Assembly (NCBI GenBank): GCA_002839705.1
Contig: PGYO01000001.1
Coordinates: forward strand, 248,001 to 312,000
Source of the DNA: Methanobacteriales archaeon HGW-Methanobacteriales-1
GTDB taxonomy: Archaea; Methanobacteriota; Methanobacteria; Methanobacteriales; Methanobacteriaceae
Reading direction: 5' to 3'
Length of the DNA stretch: 64,000 nt
Each line of letters begins with the position of its first letter. Positions within the stretch are counted from its first letter, which is position 1. The notes under the pieces are model-generated. The model did not search any database and was not told the DNA's origin. It saw only the letters and a list, made by a program, of their open reading frames with translations. This document shows, piece by piece, positions 53,627 through 63,104 of the stretch. The position numbers and the translations under genes were made by a program.

Positions 53627-54754
53627 TTATTTAAGCCATTCCAACATAGCATCCAGTGCTAATACTGTATTTCCAACTTGACAATGATTTTGGGCCTGAT
53701 CTTCTTTGGTAAAAACTCTATCTATAACAGATTTAGCATTAATTAATGCATCTACTTGTTTTTTATGCATTTTAAATCCGATAAAGTGATCTTGTTTTCC
53801 AGATAACAATAATACATCTTGTTTAATTTTTTTTGAATGCATATTTTCTTCATTCATACTGAAAGCTAATTCCATGGCATCTAAAGGCATCTTTTTATCA
53901 GTGATGTACATCAGATTACTGGTGGTCCACGCTTCCATATCACATTTTTTAAGGTTATTTAGAGCCATTTTGTTGGAAAAATTTGGGAAATATTTAGTAA
54001 AGAAAATCAACATTTTTTGAGCTAAAATATTATGTATTTTCATATAATCCATGGCATGTCCCTGAGCAATAATTTTCTTTATTCTTGGCTCAAATGCAGC
54101 TGCTCTAAGGCAAAACCATCCACCCATGGATGTTCCTATCAAACTAACCTCATCTAAGTTGAAATAATCTAAGATAGCTGAAGTAGGTTTTTCCCATTCA
54201 ATATCCAGAGGAATTCCATATTTTTTCCGAGCTGCACCCTGTCCAGGGCCTTCAAAACCTATTACTTCATATCCTTGTCTGGAAAAATACCACATCCATG
54301 AATAAAATTCCTCAATATATGAATCAAAACCACCATGGAGGACTATGGTGCCTTTACTCTTACCATCAGGTGATGTTTTTATCACTGGCAAAAATCCATC
54401 TTTATACGGTACTTTAAATCTTTCCAATCCTTCATTTTGGAATATATTATAAAAAAGGTCACAGAACTTATCATAGAGTATTTCTTTATCCGGATCATTG
54501 GAAAATGTGTAAAATTCAGCGGCCCGATAATAGAAAGCTGCATTAATTAGTCTGTCTTCCTGAAGGGCTATTTTGGCCAGTTTTATCATTATATTTTTCC
54601 AATCTTGGAAATTATCTATTTTTAATCCGGCTTCTTCCATATCTTCATATCTAGCATAACCCCATGAATACCAACGATTTAGTTGATAGTTGAATAATTG
54701 GTCTTTGTGGAAGTTTTGGTATCCTACAGGGAACTTGAATTGTGTTTTTTGCAT
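53627..54754 (-). CDS. Alpha/beta hydrolase (esterase/FrsA-like), partner of a TetR regulator
   Basis: The 375-residue protein has a helical N-terminal region (about residues 1-110) before the hydrolase core. The core contains IVLHGGFDSYIEEFY, VIGFEGPGQGAARKK, the nucleophile elbow GTSMGGW and a late LLSGKQDHFIGF acid/His region. N-terminally extended hydrolases of this shape act on esters or small metabolites. The TetR gene upstream reads the same way 73 bases before it, so they are probably co-regulated. AGAGGTGAT precedes the ATG. Confidence 0.85.
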   Translation of the reverse strand: MQKTQFKFPVGYQNFHKDQLFNYQLNRWYSWGYARYEDMEEAGLKIDNFQDWKNIMIKLAKIALQEDRLINAAFYYRAAEFYTFSNDPDKEILYDKFCDLFYNIFQNEGLERFKVPYKDGFLPVIKTSPDGKSKGTIVLHGGFDSYIEEFYSWMWYFSRQGYEVIGFEGPGQGAARKKYGIPLDIEWEKPTSAILDYFNLDEVSLIGTSMGGWFCLRAAAFEPRIKKIIAQGHAMDYMKIHNILAQKMLIFFTKYFPNFSNKMALNNLKKCDMEAWTTSNLMYITDKKMPLDAMELAFSMNEENMHSKKIKQDVLLLSGKQDHFIGFKMHKKQVDALINAKSVIDRVFTKEDQAQNHCQVGNTVLALDAMLEWLK

Positions 54755-54827
54755 TAATAATCACCTCTAACAATTAACTGTACTTAAAGATTTTAATCCT
54801 CATCTAACTCATGAAAATCTACTTTAA

Positions 54828-55508
54828 TCATTTTTGGGCTATTTTAAATGCATTTAGTATAGTCCCACTTTCTGTACCTAAAATTCGTTCTACAAAATCG
54901 AAAATTGCCATGAATTTCATTCTAAATTCATTTGAATTATGATCCGCACTATCTATTCCCTGTAAAACCATGGCCGAGATTCCATTAAATGCTTTGGCAG
55001 CATCTTCAGGATATTTAGTATCGAAAATTCCTTCTGCAATACCCTGTTTAAATATATGAGCTAATGGCCCTACTGTTTCTACAGGAATCCTTTGTTCAAA
55101 TTTACGATGTAAGTGAAAATTCTTTTCATCATGGACATACCGCATGATACTCCGAGTATCATCCCTGAAGGATAAAGAAAACTGAAATATTTTTACCAGT
55201 TTTTCCAGTGCATTTAGATTATCCTGTTTTGAGATTTTTTCCATGCTTTCAATGATAATATGAATATATTTTTCAGTAATTTCATCTAGAATTGCTTCTT
55301 TTGATTCGAAATAATAGTAAAAAGTGCCCTGAGCAACATCCGCCTTTTTAACGATATCTTTAACCCGGGTTTCTTGGTAGCCTTTCTCCAGAAATAATTG
55401 TTCGGCTATATCTATGAGTTCTCTACGTCTTAGTTCAGGATTCTTGGTAATACGAATTGAATTCCTCCATTTGACTTGATTATTGACTGATGAATATATT
55501 TTAGCCAA
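54828..55508 (-). CDS. TetR-family transcriptional regulator (start uncertain)
   Basis: The N-terminal helix-turn-helix is clear: RRRELIDIAEQLF, GYQETRVKDIVKKADVAQGTFYYYF; the rest is the helical ligand/dimer domain. The outer frame starts at TTG 55508 but that codon has no ribosome site and adds about 17 non-family residues. A strong GGAGG (55468-55464) instead lies six bases before an in-frame ATT (55457), giving 209 residues; no ATG, GTG or TTG fits. A perfect palindrome at 55542-55557 beside the TATA box is its likely operator. Confidence 0.85.
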   Translation of the reverse strand: MAKIYSSVNNQVKWRNSIRITKNPELRRRELIDIAEQLFLEKGYQETRVKDIVKKADVAQGTFYYYFESKEAILDEITEKYIHIIIESMEKISKQDNLNALEKLVKIFQFSLSFRDDTRSIMRYVHDEKNFHLHRKFEQRIPVETVGPLAHIFKQGIAEGIFDTKYPEDAAKAFNGISAMVLQGIDSADHNSNEFRMKFMAIFDFVERILGTESGTILNAFKIAQK

Positions 55509-55541
55509 TATTGGGAAGAGTATTTTTCAATATCTAATAAT

Positions 55542-55570
55542 TGACTGATGTCAGTCAGTTTATAAAAAGT
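55542..55570 (-). promoter_or_regulatory. TetR operator and TATA box
   Basis: TGACTGA (55542-55548) and TCAGTCA (55551-55557) are a perfect 7-2-7 palindrome. On the minus strand a TATA-like TTTTTATAAA (55559-55568) lies just upstream, so a bound repressor would block transcription start. TTGACTGATG recurs at 55483-55492 as a half site. Confidence 0.65.
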
Positions 55571-55595
55571 GATATATAAAGATTGTGCAGAAGGT

Positions 55596-55706
55596 ATGCT
55601 AAATAAATTCACTCCACTTGAAATGATATACGTCGGGGAGTACATTTTAATATTATACTTGAGCAAAAATATAAAGGTCGGCCCAGGTTTCTTTTCAAAT
55701 TTTTAA
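55596..55706 (+). other. Possible divergent mini-ORF in the spacer upstream of TetR
   Basis: The spacer 55509-55880 holds a 36-codon plus-strand ORF (starts MLNKFTPLEMIYVGEY) downstream of a TATA-like GATATATAAAG (55571-55580). Its ribosome site AAGGT is too close to the ATG, so it may be a leaderless miniprotein, a truncated gene or chance. Farther right is an isolated GC-rich stretch (55816-55835) I cannot explain. No RNA gene recognised. Confidence 0.25.
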
Positions 55707-55880
55707 TTATTCCATCTAATTTCTAATTTGGTTTAATTCCAGTAATGATTATTCCAATAACGATAAATAATCTATTTTTATAACTTATTTTTTAACATTA
55801 TTTTAAATTAGACAATCCTGCCCGTGACAAGTATTATAATGTCAATAATAAACTAATTTAAAAATTAATATAAAATGGTT

Positions 55881-56543
55881 CTATTTAAAGAAATAAAGAT
55901 ATATTGCTAAAATAAGTGCTATTATTGCTATTATTGACGCTACTATTAACGGGGAAATGTTTTCTTTGAAGGAATAAGATGAAATCTTTTGGTCACGAAC
56001 ATTGGTTCTTTTCTCTTGAATACGAGCCATAAGCTTTTTTTCTTCCTTTTCCATGGTTTCTTTGAGATTCTTTTCATCAAATGGGTAAATATCACTATTT
56101 CCAGAAATATTATTTACTGGGTTTTTAGGAGGTATAAATCCTGTTTTAATAATTTTATCAGGATTTTTTCCCAACATGGGGAGTTTTCCATCCTTGATTT
56201 CATTTAAAATCTCTTCTTGGATTTCAACTTTTTTGGAAAGCTCTTCGAACTGTTTTTTCCTTTTTTCAGCTTTATTCTTCAGATTAATTACCATTTCTTG
56301 AATTTCTTCATATTCAAGTTGGTCTTCTTCTAATTGTGTAGTATCAGTTCCATTTTTCTTTTTAGAAATAAAATTATGAGTTTCTTGATAGTTTAAATGT
56401 CCCCCGCATTCACACAAATCAAAGTCTGAAGGTGATTCGCCTTCCTGCAACTGGTAATAACCATTACAATTCTCACAAATAAGATATCCGCCTATTGACA
56501 TATTATCAATGCCACTTTCAAATAAATCCATATTTGAAACCAT
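55881..56543 (-). CDS. Zinc-ribbon, coiled-coil membrane protein
   Basis: The 220-residue protein has a zinc ribbon near the N-terminus ([10 protein letters not shown]...CECGG), a long charged helical region typical of a coiled coil (about residues 75-125, rich in Glu and Lys), and one membrane helix at the extreme C-terminus ([21 protein letters not shown]). It is therefore a tail-anchored cytoplasmic protein; function unknown. ATG 56543 has GGGGGATGAT four bases ahead; the upstream TTG (56564) is not needed. Confidence 0.75.
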   Translation of the reverse strand: MVSNMDLFESGIDNMSIGGYLICENCNGYYQLQEGESPSDFDLCECGGHLNYQETHNFISKKKNGTDTTQLEEDQLEYEEIQEMVINLKNKAEKRKKQFEELSKKVEIQEEILNEIKDGKLPMLGKNPDKIIKTGFIPPKNPVNNISGNSDIYPFDEKNLKETMEKEEKKLMARIQEKRTNVRDQKISSYSFKENISPLIVASIIAIIALILAIYLYFFK

Positions 56544-56770
56544 ATCATCCCCCCGAGGCCTCAACCCAATAAAATAAATATTGTGTTAAAACTCGTATTA
56601 ATAAATTAATTAATATAGTATATTTTTTTGTAAACTATATCCTATTAATTTTTCTATTAATATTAAAAAGTAGTCTCAAAATAAAAATATTAATAATAGA
56701 TCTTACTTTAATTTGCTTTAATTTAATTATAAAACTTATTGGGTAATAAAAAAGAATAATAAAAAAAATA

Positions 56771-56794
56771 AAAAACTCTATTTAAAGAGTTTTT
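56771..56794 (-). terminator. Terminator hairpin of the DUF4012 gene
   Basis: AAAAACTCT (56771-56779) pairs perfectly with AGAGTTTTT (56786-56794). On the minus strand the stem spans the stop codon and is followed by T-rich sequence. Confidence 0.55.
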
Positions 56795-57492
56795 TGAATT
56801 CCTTCTGAAATCAAGAACTGGGCAAATGCACCTTTAGGATAAACATAGATATTTCCCTGGTTATATTGATTAACTCCAACATTAATCAGGGTTAAATACT
56901 TACTTTTATCATTTTGTGTGGTATTTAATATGGCAGTCATCATTCCCTGTACTGCATCTCCACGAGAAACACCGCCTGCTTGTTCATCTCTAAGTAACTG
57001 AAGTGAATTTCCACTCACATCACCAAGCCCTTCCACATAAATAGGACCAATAGCCCTTAAAGCTGCATCAACTGCATCAACAGTAATTACTAGAACTACG
57101 TCTGATTTTTGTCCAGTATTAATTTGTACGATTTCTTGGGCCAGTTTAACATCTTTTTCTGTGTCATTATCCCATAAAGAATCGTGTAAACGTAATTTTG
57201 TTTCACCAATACTTTTTAAATAATCTGGAACTGGAGCAGTAGGGTGCATCATACCTCCAGGGTAAACTGGAGTTATTTTGGTTATATTCCCATCTTTTAA
57301 TTTAATAATGAATGCCATGTCTACAGCACCCATTCCTGGCCGACCTTCGCTGGGATCAGTACACAAGACTAGCACATTATGTTCACCCAGGGTTACATTT
57401 TCTGAAGTGGTAACATAAAGTTGATAGGCACTTACGGACAGTCCAACAATGGCCAGAAACAATATTATGATAATAATGCTCTTTTTATCCAT
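56782..57492 (-). CDS. DUF4012 domain protein, membrane anchored
   Basis: The 236-residue protein has one N-terminal membrane helix (about residues 5-25), then an outer domain beginning HNVLVLCTDPSEGRPGMGAVDMAFIIKL and containing VVLVITVDAVDAALRAIGPI and an Arg-containing LLRDEQAGGVSRGDAVQ. This matches my memory of DUF4012, which has a distant likeness to LytR-CpsA-Psr proteins that attach polymers to the cell wall. A role in the pseudomurein envelope is conjecture. AAGGTT precedes the ATG. Confidence 0.75.
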   Translation of the reverse strand: MDKKSIIIIILFLAIVGLSVSAYQLYVTTSENVTLGEHNVLVLCTDPSEGRPGMGAVDMAFIIKLKDGNITKITPVYPGGMMHPTAPVPDYLKSIGETKLRLHDSLWDNDTEKDVKLAQEIVQINTGQKSDVVLVITVDAVDAALRAIGPIYVEGLGDVSGNSLQLLRDEQAGGVSRGDAVQGMMTAILNTTQNDKSKYLTLINVGVNQYNQGNIYVYPKGAFAQFLISEGIQKTL

Positions 57493-57856
57493 ATTTTAAC
57501 CTTCTTTAATAAATTTTCTATAATTTTTTTGTAATGTTATTTTGAAATTATTTAGCTTAATATTATGTATTTTAAAATAATTATTAACAAAAAACAGTCT
57601 TTTGTTAGTTTAAATCATTTAAATTAATAAAATTCATTATGTTAATATTCTATAACTAAATTAATTTATTAGAATTCAATATAAATGTTCTTGTTAATAA
57701 ATAAGATTACATTATAATAAATATATGTTTATATATAATATATTTTTTTATAGAATAAAAATCAAGTGATTTAATGAGTTATTATTCTTAAAATTTACTA
57801 AATTAAAACAGTTATCAATCGAATTTTCATATTGAGCTTTAATAAAGGAATTTAAA
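57493..57856. other. AT-rich divergent spacer
   Basis: It contains TATA-like runs, notably TTTATATATAATATA around 57726-57740, likely the promoter of the mtxX-uppS pair. I see no other structure. Confidence 0.3.
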
Positions 57857-58657
57857 ATGAAAACAATTGTTATTGGTGTTGGTGGGAATAAGAATATTAT
57901 TGAAGCTGCTAAAAAAGTAGGGGCTGAAAATCCAGAAATTAATTTTATTTTCACCAGTTCTGAAAAAGAATTACTGGCCATTTTTTTAGATAAGAAGGCA
58001 GATGGTTATGTAAGAGGATCTTTAAGTGCTTCTTTAGTCATGAAACACATTAAAAATAGTTCGGATAAAGCAGAAATTAACAATGAAATAATTGAAGAGA
58101 ATAACTATTCTGAAAAATCTGAAGCAGATGAAAAATCAATTAATCATGGAAAAATTAACCGTGTATCTTTTATAAAATTAGATAATAATTACTTTCTACT
58201 GGCCCCGGTGGGAATTGATGAAGGCCAAAATACGGAAGAAAAAATGATTATTGTGGAGCAGGCCTGTGATTTTCTAAAAAAACTAGGTAAAGAACCAAAA
58301 ATTGGTGTTTTATCTGGTGGTAGGTCTCAGGATATGGGAAGAAGCTCTCAAATAGATAAATCGATTATGGATGGAGAAAAATTAACTTCAATCATAAAGC
58401 ATAAATACTCTGTTAAGCATTACTACATATTAATAGAAGATGCAATAAAAGATAAATGTAATCTAATTTTAGCTCCAGATGGTATTTCAGGAAATTTAAT
58501 ATTCAGATCCCTGGTTTTAGTTGGCTCAGCAGAGAGTTATGGTGCTATTACCTTGGGAATAGATCAGATTTTTATAGATACTTCCCGAGCACAGAGTGTT
58601 GAGGGATATATTAGAGCAATAAATTTTGCGCATTACTTAGCCAAAAGAAAAATGTAG
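57857..58657 (+). CDS. mtxX: Methanogenesis marker protein 4 (MtxX)
   Basis: A protein found in methanogens, annotated as MtxX or marker 4, with a phosphate acetyl/butyryltransferase-like fold. The 266-residue protein has IVIGVGGNKNIIEAAKK, KKADGYVRGSLSAS, FLLAPVGIDEG, IGVLSGGRSQDMGRS and LILAPDGISGNLIFRSLVLVGSAESYGA. Its exact reaction is not established. An acidic low-complexity insert lies around residues 75-95. uppS follows nine bases later, so they are one operon. Confidence 0.9.
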   Translation: MKTIVIGVGGNKNIIEAAKKVGAENPEINFIFTSSEKELLAIFLDKKADGYVRGSLSASLVMKHIKNSSDKAEINNEIIEENNYSEKSEADEKSINHGKINRVSFIKLDNNYFLLAPVGIDEGQNTEEKMIIVEQACDFLKKLGKEPKIGVLSGGRSQDMGRSSQIDKSIMDGEKLTSIIKHKYSVKHYYILIEDAIKDKCNLILAPDGISGNLIFRSLVLVGSAESYGAITLGIDQIFIDTSRAQSVEGYIRAINFAHYLAKRKM

Positions 58658-58666
58658 GAGAGGTAA

Positions 58667-59434
58667 ATGTCATCCTTAAAACCTGTTTATAAACTTTATG
58701 AATGGTATATTTCACGCAATCTTAAAGAAGAAAATATGCCTAAACATGTGGCCATTATCATGGATGGAAATCGCAGATATTCCAAAATCCAAGGCAATGT
58801 TCCTGTTATTGATGGACACAAAAGAGGAGTAAGCACCTTAGAAAAAGTACTGGACTGGTGTGTGGATTTAGGCATTGAAATAGTCACAGCTTATGCATTT
58901 TCCACTGAAAACTTTAATAGGTCCGATAAAGAAGTAGAAGGTCTTATGAAACTTTTCCAGGAAAATTTTGAAGGAATTGCCAGCAATAAAAAAATTCATA
59001 AAAATGAAGTTAGGGTAAAAGCAGTGGGAAACCTGGAACTGCTTCCGGAAAATGTCAGAAAAGCTATAAAAGTGGCAGAGGATTCTACAGCATCATATAG
59101 CAAACGCCAAGTAAATATTGCCATTGGATATGATGGACGTTTGGAAATTATTGATGCGACTAAAAAAATAGCGCGTGACGTTAGAGATGGAAAAATAAAC
59201 CCTGAAGATATTGATGAAGATTTAATCAATAAGAATCTTTATACGGCTGGTCTGGAAGACCCTAATTTAATTATAAGGACTAGTGGTGAAGAAAGATTAA
59301 GTGGTTTCTTGTTATGGCAGTCTTCTTATTCTGAACTTTATTTCTGTGATAGTTTATGGCCTCAACTTAGAAAAGTGGACTTTTTAAGGGCATTAAGGTC
59401 CTATCAACAGAGAGAAAGGCGCTATGGAATTTAA
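58667..59434 (+). CDS. uppS: Cis-prenyltransferase (archaeal undecaprenyl-type diphosphate synthase)
   Basis: It adds isopentenyl units in cis to an allylic primer (geranylgeranyl diphosphate in archaea) to make the lipid carrier for glycan assembly. The 255-residue protein has [14 protein letters not shown] (catalytic Asp33), [64 protein letters not shown]. The ATG 58667 follows GGAGAGGT. Confidence 0.94.
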   Translation: MSSLKPVYKLYEWYISRNLKEENMPKHVAIIMDGNRRYSKIQGNVPVIDGHKRGVSTLEKVLDWCVDLGIEIVTAYAFSTENFNRSDKEVEGLMKLFQENFEGIASNKKIHKNEVRVKAVGNLELLPENVRKAIKVAEDSTASYSKRQVNIAIGYDGRLEIIDATKKIARDVRDGKINPEDIDEDLINKNLYTAGLEDPNLIIRTSGEERLSGFLLWQSSYSELYFCDSLWPQLRKVDFLRALRSYQQRERRYGI

Positions 59435-59583
59435 TTTAAATTTTTTATTTTTATTAAGTATAGAAACTTATTAAATTAAATTTATTAAAATCCATTTTAT
59501 TTTGAAAGTTTATTTTATATCATTATTCCAATAATAGAATTAATTAGTCATATTCACCAAATTAATTAAATAGGAGATAATTT

Positions 59584-60342
59584 ATGATCGATACACATTG
59601 CCATGTTGATTTTAAGGACTTTAATAAAGACAGAGCAGAAATTATAAAGCGGGCCCAAAAAAAACTTACCTGTATTGTAAACTGTGGTGTAACTTTAGAT
59701 GGTAATAGAAGAGTATTGGAACTTTCTGAGGAATATAAAAAATTTGTTTTCCCATCATTAGGATTTCACCCAGTTAATTCTTCTAAATCTGATCAATCTG
59801 CGGTGGAAGCAGTTATTGAAGAGCTCCACGAAAATATTGATAAAACAGTGGCTATTGGTGAAGTAGGAATGGATTATTATCATGTTAAAGATTCTGAAGG
59901 TCGAAATAGACAAGAAAAAATATTTAATCAGTTCTGTGGCCTGGCTGAGGAATATGAGCTTCCTTTAATAGTTCATGCCCGAGATTCTGAGGAAAAAGCC
60001 TTTAAAATAGTAAAAAAATATAAATCGATTCCAGAAGTCATTTTTCATTGTTACAGTGGTAGTTTAGAAACAGCAAACAAAATTATAGAAGAAGAGTATT
60101 ATACTTCATTTTCAACTATGATATGTTATTCTAAGCACCATCAAGTTTTGGCTAAGGAAATACCTCTTAAATACATTCTAACTGAAACTGATAGCCCGTA
60201 TCTATCTCCTTTTAAAGGAAAAAAAAATGAACCTGCCTTTGTGGAGGAGGCGGTTAAAAAAATTGCAGAGATAAAAGGAAATAAGTTTTCAAAAGTGGAT
60301 AATATCACAGAAAAAAATGCTAAAAAAGCTTTTGATATTTAA
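59584..60342 (+). CDS. TatD family metal-dependent hydrolase
   Basis: A TIM-barrel hydrolase of 252 residues with the TatD ligand set: MIDTHCHVDF (His5, His7), AIGEVGMDYY (Glu), LIVHARDS (His), VIFHCYSG (His) and LTETDSPYL (Asp). Relatives are DNases that act on single-stranded DNA ends, or aminoacyl-type hydrolases. AGGAGATAATTT precedes the ATG. Transcribed alone after uppS. Confidence 0.92.
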   Translation: MIDTHCHVDFKDFNKDRAEIIKRAQKKLTCIVNCGVTLDGNRRVLELSEEYKKFVFPSLGFHPVNSSKSDQSAVEAVIEELHENIDKTVAIGEVGMDYYHVKDSEGRNRQEKIFNQFCGLAEEYELPLIVHARDSEEKAFKIVKKYKSIPEVIFHCYSGSLETANKIIEEEYYTSFSTMICYSKHHQVLAKEIPLKYILTETDSPYLSPFKGKKNEPAFVEEAVKKIAEIKGNKFSKVDNITEKNAKKAFDI

Positions 60343-60453
60343 TTTGCTTGATTAACAGAATTTACAATGCAATTAGAGACTTGTATAATAATTTTAATTT
60401 TTGATGAAATAAAAGTTAAAATAATTAATCCTAATTTATTTAACTCTTCATAT

Positions 60454-60833
60454 CTATTTTTTAGCATCTAGTTCTTCAAATACCTCTTTTGCTGCTGTAA
60501 TTCCATTTATTGCTGCGGGAAACCCAGCATATGCAACCATTTGAATTATAATTTCTATTATTTCTTCTCTACTACAACCAACATTCAACGCACCATGGAT
60601 GTGGCTTTTTAATTGAAGTGGTGCTGTGGCCATGGCAGTAAGTGCAGCTATTGTTGATATTTCCCTGGTTTTCAGATCCAATCCTTCACGTGTGTAAATG
60701 TCTCCATAGGCAAATTCAGCTATAATCTAGCTAAATCTGGGGCAGTATCATCCAAACTGTCTTTTAAAATTTTATAAGAATCTTTATTCATTATTTCTAG
60801 CTGTTTCAAACCTTTTTGGTATCTTTCAGACAT
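60454..60833 (-). pseudogene. Frameshifted carboxymuconolactone decarboxylase family gene
   Basis: The minus strand from ATG 60833 (GAGGAATAAA ahead) reads MSERYQKGLKQLEIMN...DLARL and then hits TAG at 60722-60720. The rest of the family continues in another frame from about 60720: [22 protein letters not shown], then [30 protein letters not shown]. One missing base near 60722 restores a full protein of about 126 residues. It keeps the family's active-site Cys (GCSREE) and His (KSHIHGAL). This could be a recent pseudogene or a sequencing error. Confidence 0.85.
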
Positions 60834-61100
60834 TTTATTCCTCTATTTTTTCCTATTTTTGTAATACAATCTGTACTTTAATAATATTAATTGTTTATAA
60901 TTTAGATTTATTAATTTATTTAATTCTAGAACATTAAATAATTCTTTTAAATATCTTTTAATTATCAAGAAGCTATTTAATTTTTATAAATCATTAAATC
61001 AGGAATTATAACCACAAAATTTAATATTTCTAAAGCTAAATGAAGAATGTAAGTAATATAACTTTAAAATTAATTATAAAAATAAGATAGGTTGGATATC

Positions 61101-61370
61101 ATGAAAGATAAAATTATATTTTTAGCCACGATTTTACTGATGTTTAGTTTTTTAAGCGCAGTAAACGCGGAACCAGTTACAAAAACAATTGATAACATTA
61201 CCAATAAAACCAATGAAGCACTGAATAATGCTTCGGATATCACTAATCAAACTGCAAATGAAGTTAAAAAAACATTGGACCCTATTCAAAGTATTATGAA
61301 TGAAATTAACTCAATTATTCAACAGATCCAACAAATAATGCAGTCTTTACAAAACATAACTGGACAATAA
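61101..61370 (+). CDS. Small secreted helical protein
   Basis: The 89-residue protein has an N-terminal signal peptide (KDKIIFLATILLMFSFLSAVNA, likely cut after NA) and a mature part rich in Asn, Thr, Gln and Ile that should form an amphipathic helix (IQSIMNEINSIIQQIQQIMQSL). No family recognised. ATG 61101 follows AGGTTGGAT; an upstream TTG (61092) is less likely. The next gene begins 40 bases later. Confidence 0.7.
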   Translation: MKDKIIFLATILLMFSFLSAVNAEPVTKTIDNITNKTNEALNNASDITNQTANEVKKTLDPIQSIMNEINSIIQQIQQIMQSLQNITGQ

Positions 61371-61409
61371 TTTATTTATTTACCATTAATTTATTTTTTA
61401 GGTGATTAT

Positions 61410-62078
61410 TTGAGGCCTCATGTAATTTTAAACGCAGCTATGACATTGGATGGGAAAATAGCCACTCGAACAGGAAGTTCTGAAATTTCAGGCCCAGAAG
61501 ATTTGAAAAGAGTTCATCAAATTAGAAAGGATTCTGACGCTATTATGGTGGGCATTAACACTCTTTTAGCGGATGACCCAAGATTAACTGTGCATAAAAT
61601 TTCATCTAATCCATCAGATAATCCTCTAAGAGTAGTGGTTGATAGTAAAGCACGCACACCACTCAAATCCCGGGTTTTAAACAATGATTCCTCTACAATA
61701 ATAGCTGTTTCAAAAAAAGCACCTTTAGAGAAAGTGGAAAAACTCAGAGAAGAAGTAGAAGTGATTATTTGTGGGGATAATAGAGTTGATCTGGAGCAAT
61801 TAATGAAAAAACTCAAAATTAAAGGCATCAATAATCTCATGCTGGAAGGAGGATCTACATTGAACTTTTCCATGCTCAAAAATGGCTTAATAGATGAAGT
61901 AAGGGTCTGTGTTGCTCCCATGATGGTTGGTGGGAAAGATGCCAAAACCCTGGTTGATGGTGATGGCTTCGATTTTATGGCTGATGCAGTCAAACTGGAA
62001 CTAAAAAAGAGTTTTAATTTGGGCAATGATTTAATTTTAGAATATCATGTCTTAGATAATTTATTAAAAAAAGAATAA
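61410..62078 (+). CDS. arfC: 2,5-diamino-6-(ribosylamino)pyrimidinone 5'-phosphate reductase
   Basis: It reduces the ribosyl side chain of the pyrimidine intermediate in archaeal riboflavin and F420 synthesis, using NADPH. The 222-residue protein shows RPHVILNAAMTLDGKIATR, DLKRVHQIRKDSDAIMVG.NTLLADDPRLT, LMLEGGSTLNFSML, and VAPMMVGG, all typical of the RibD reductase domain in its archaeal stand-alone form. The start is TTG with GGTGAT ahead. Confidence 0.94.
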   Translation: MRPHVILNAAMTLDGKIATRTGSSEISGPEDLKRVHQIRKDSDAIMVGINTLLADDPRLTVHKISSNPSDNPLRVVVDSKARTPLKSRVLNNDSSTIIAVSKKAPLEKVEKLREEVEVIICGDNRVDLEQLMKKLKIKGINNLMLEGGSTLNFSMLKNGLIDEVRVCVAPMMVGGKDAKTLVDGDGFDFMADAVKLELKKSFNLGNDLILEYHVLDNLLKKE

Positions 62079-62171
62079 GTATCTATATAAAAAAATATTT
62101 AATTATTTTTAACTTATAATTAAAATTAGATTCTAATAATATTATATAATAATTTACTTTTTTCTATTTAA

Positions 62172-62837
62172 TTATAACAAACCTTTATTTTTTAAAATTC
62201 TTTCAGGATTTGTAGTTAATGCTTTTTTAACTTCTTTTTTGGGCAAACCAGCACCTAATCCATAACTATAAGCTGTTTCATAATTAATAAGGTCGACTGG
62301 AGAGTGAGTATCTGTATCTATAATTAAATTCGCTCCTACTTCCAGGGCAACTTTTCCCACATGCCCATTTCCCAATGAATGTCCTCGCCTGGAGCTAATT
62401 TCAAGATATATATTATTCTCTTTAGCTATTTCAGCTTCTTCATAAGTAATAAGTCCGGGATGTGCTAATATGTCTACATCTGGACAATTTACAGCAGCCC
62501 AGTTGGTTCCTTCAATAACTGGTTCTACTAATGTTTCCCCGTGAACTACTATAACTTCTGCACCCAATTCTTTAGCTTTTTTAGCCAATTTAGGAATAAT
62601 TTCTGCAGGAGCATGGGTTATTTCAGCACCAGGAACAATGGTAATGCCCCAATTATCGTTTATATCTTGTACAGCATCAATTATGCGGCCCACACAATCC
62701 ATATTGGTTGCATCTACATGGTCTGTAATGGCAATAGCTTTATGATCTAAAACACATGCTCTTCGAGCAATTTCAGATGGTAAAAGTTCTCCATCACTAA
62801 AAAGACTGTGAATATGTAAATCTATTCTTTGTGTAAT
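62172..62837 (-). CDS. PHP-family phosphoesterase, apparent ATT start
   Basis: Translating beyond the first ATG (62702) adds 45 residues with essential PHP ligands: [14 protein letters not shown] (HxH) and AITDHVD. The rest supplies PGAEIT, VVHGET, DILAHPG and IDTDTHS, so the full 221-residue protein has the whole metal site. The frame opens after a TAA just upstream and contains no ATG, GTG or TTG. AGGGG (62849-62845) lies seven bases before an ATT at 62837, the best start. Such proteins are histidinol-phosphatase-like or DNA-polymerase-X-type phosphoesterases; substrate unknown. Confidence 0.85.
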   Translation of the reverse strand: MTQRIDLHIHSLFSDGELLPSEIARRACVLDHKAIAITDHVDATNMDCVGRIIDAVQDINDNWGITIVPGAEITHAPAEIIPKLAKKAKELGAEVIVVHGETLVEPVIEGTNWAAVNCPDVDILAHPGLITYEEAEIAKENNIYLEISSRRGHSLGNGHVGKVALEVGANLIIDTDTHSPVDLINYETAYSYGLGAGLPKKEVKKALTTNPERILKNKGLL

Positions 62838-63104
62838 TTTAATTCCCCTAATTGTTTAATAAATAATAAACATATGCTGAAATAATGATTATGTTAATTA
62901 TAAATAATTTATAAATTAATTAATATATTAAATTTGTTTATTAACCTAACTATTATTTAATTAATAATCTAATAATCTATTTTTATAGAATAATAGTTTT
63001 ACAAAATATAGGATAAATTCTGTTCAATAATCTAATATAATTAATATCATATATTAATATCCAAAATACTGTTTGAAATTTTAAAGTTTTAAAATTGTGA
63101 TAAA

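Noticed and set aside
55430-55666. 78-codon minus-strand ORF over the TetR start
   Set aside because: It runs across the operator and TATA region and has no family features; TetR in the other frame is convincing.
61517-62026. 169-codon minus-strand ORF
   Set aside because: Antisense to the riboflavin/F420 pathway reductase, no ribosome site or motif.
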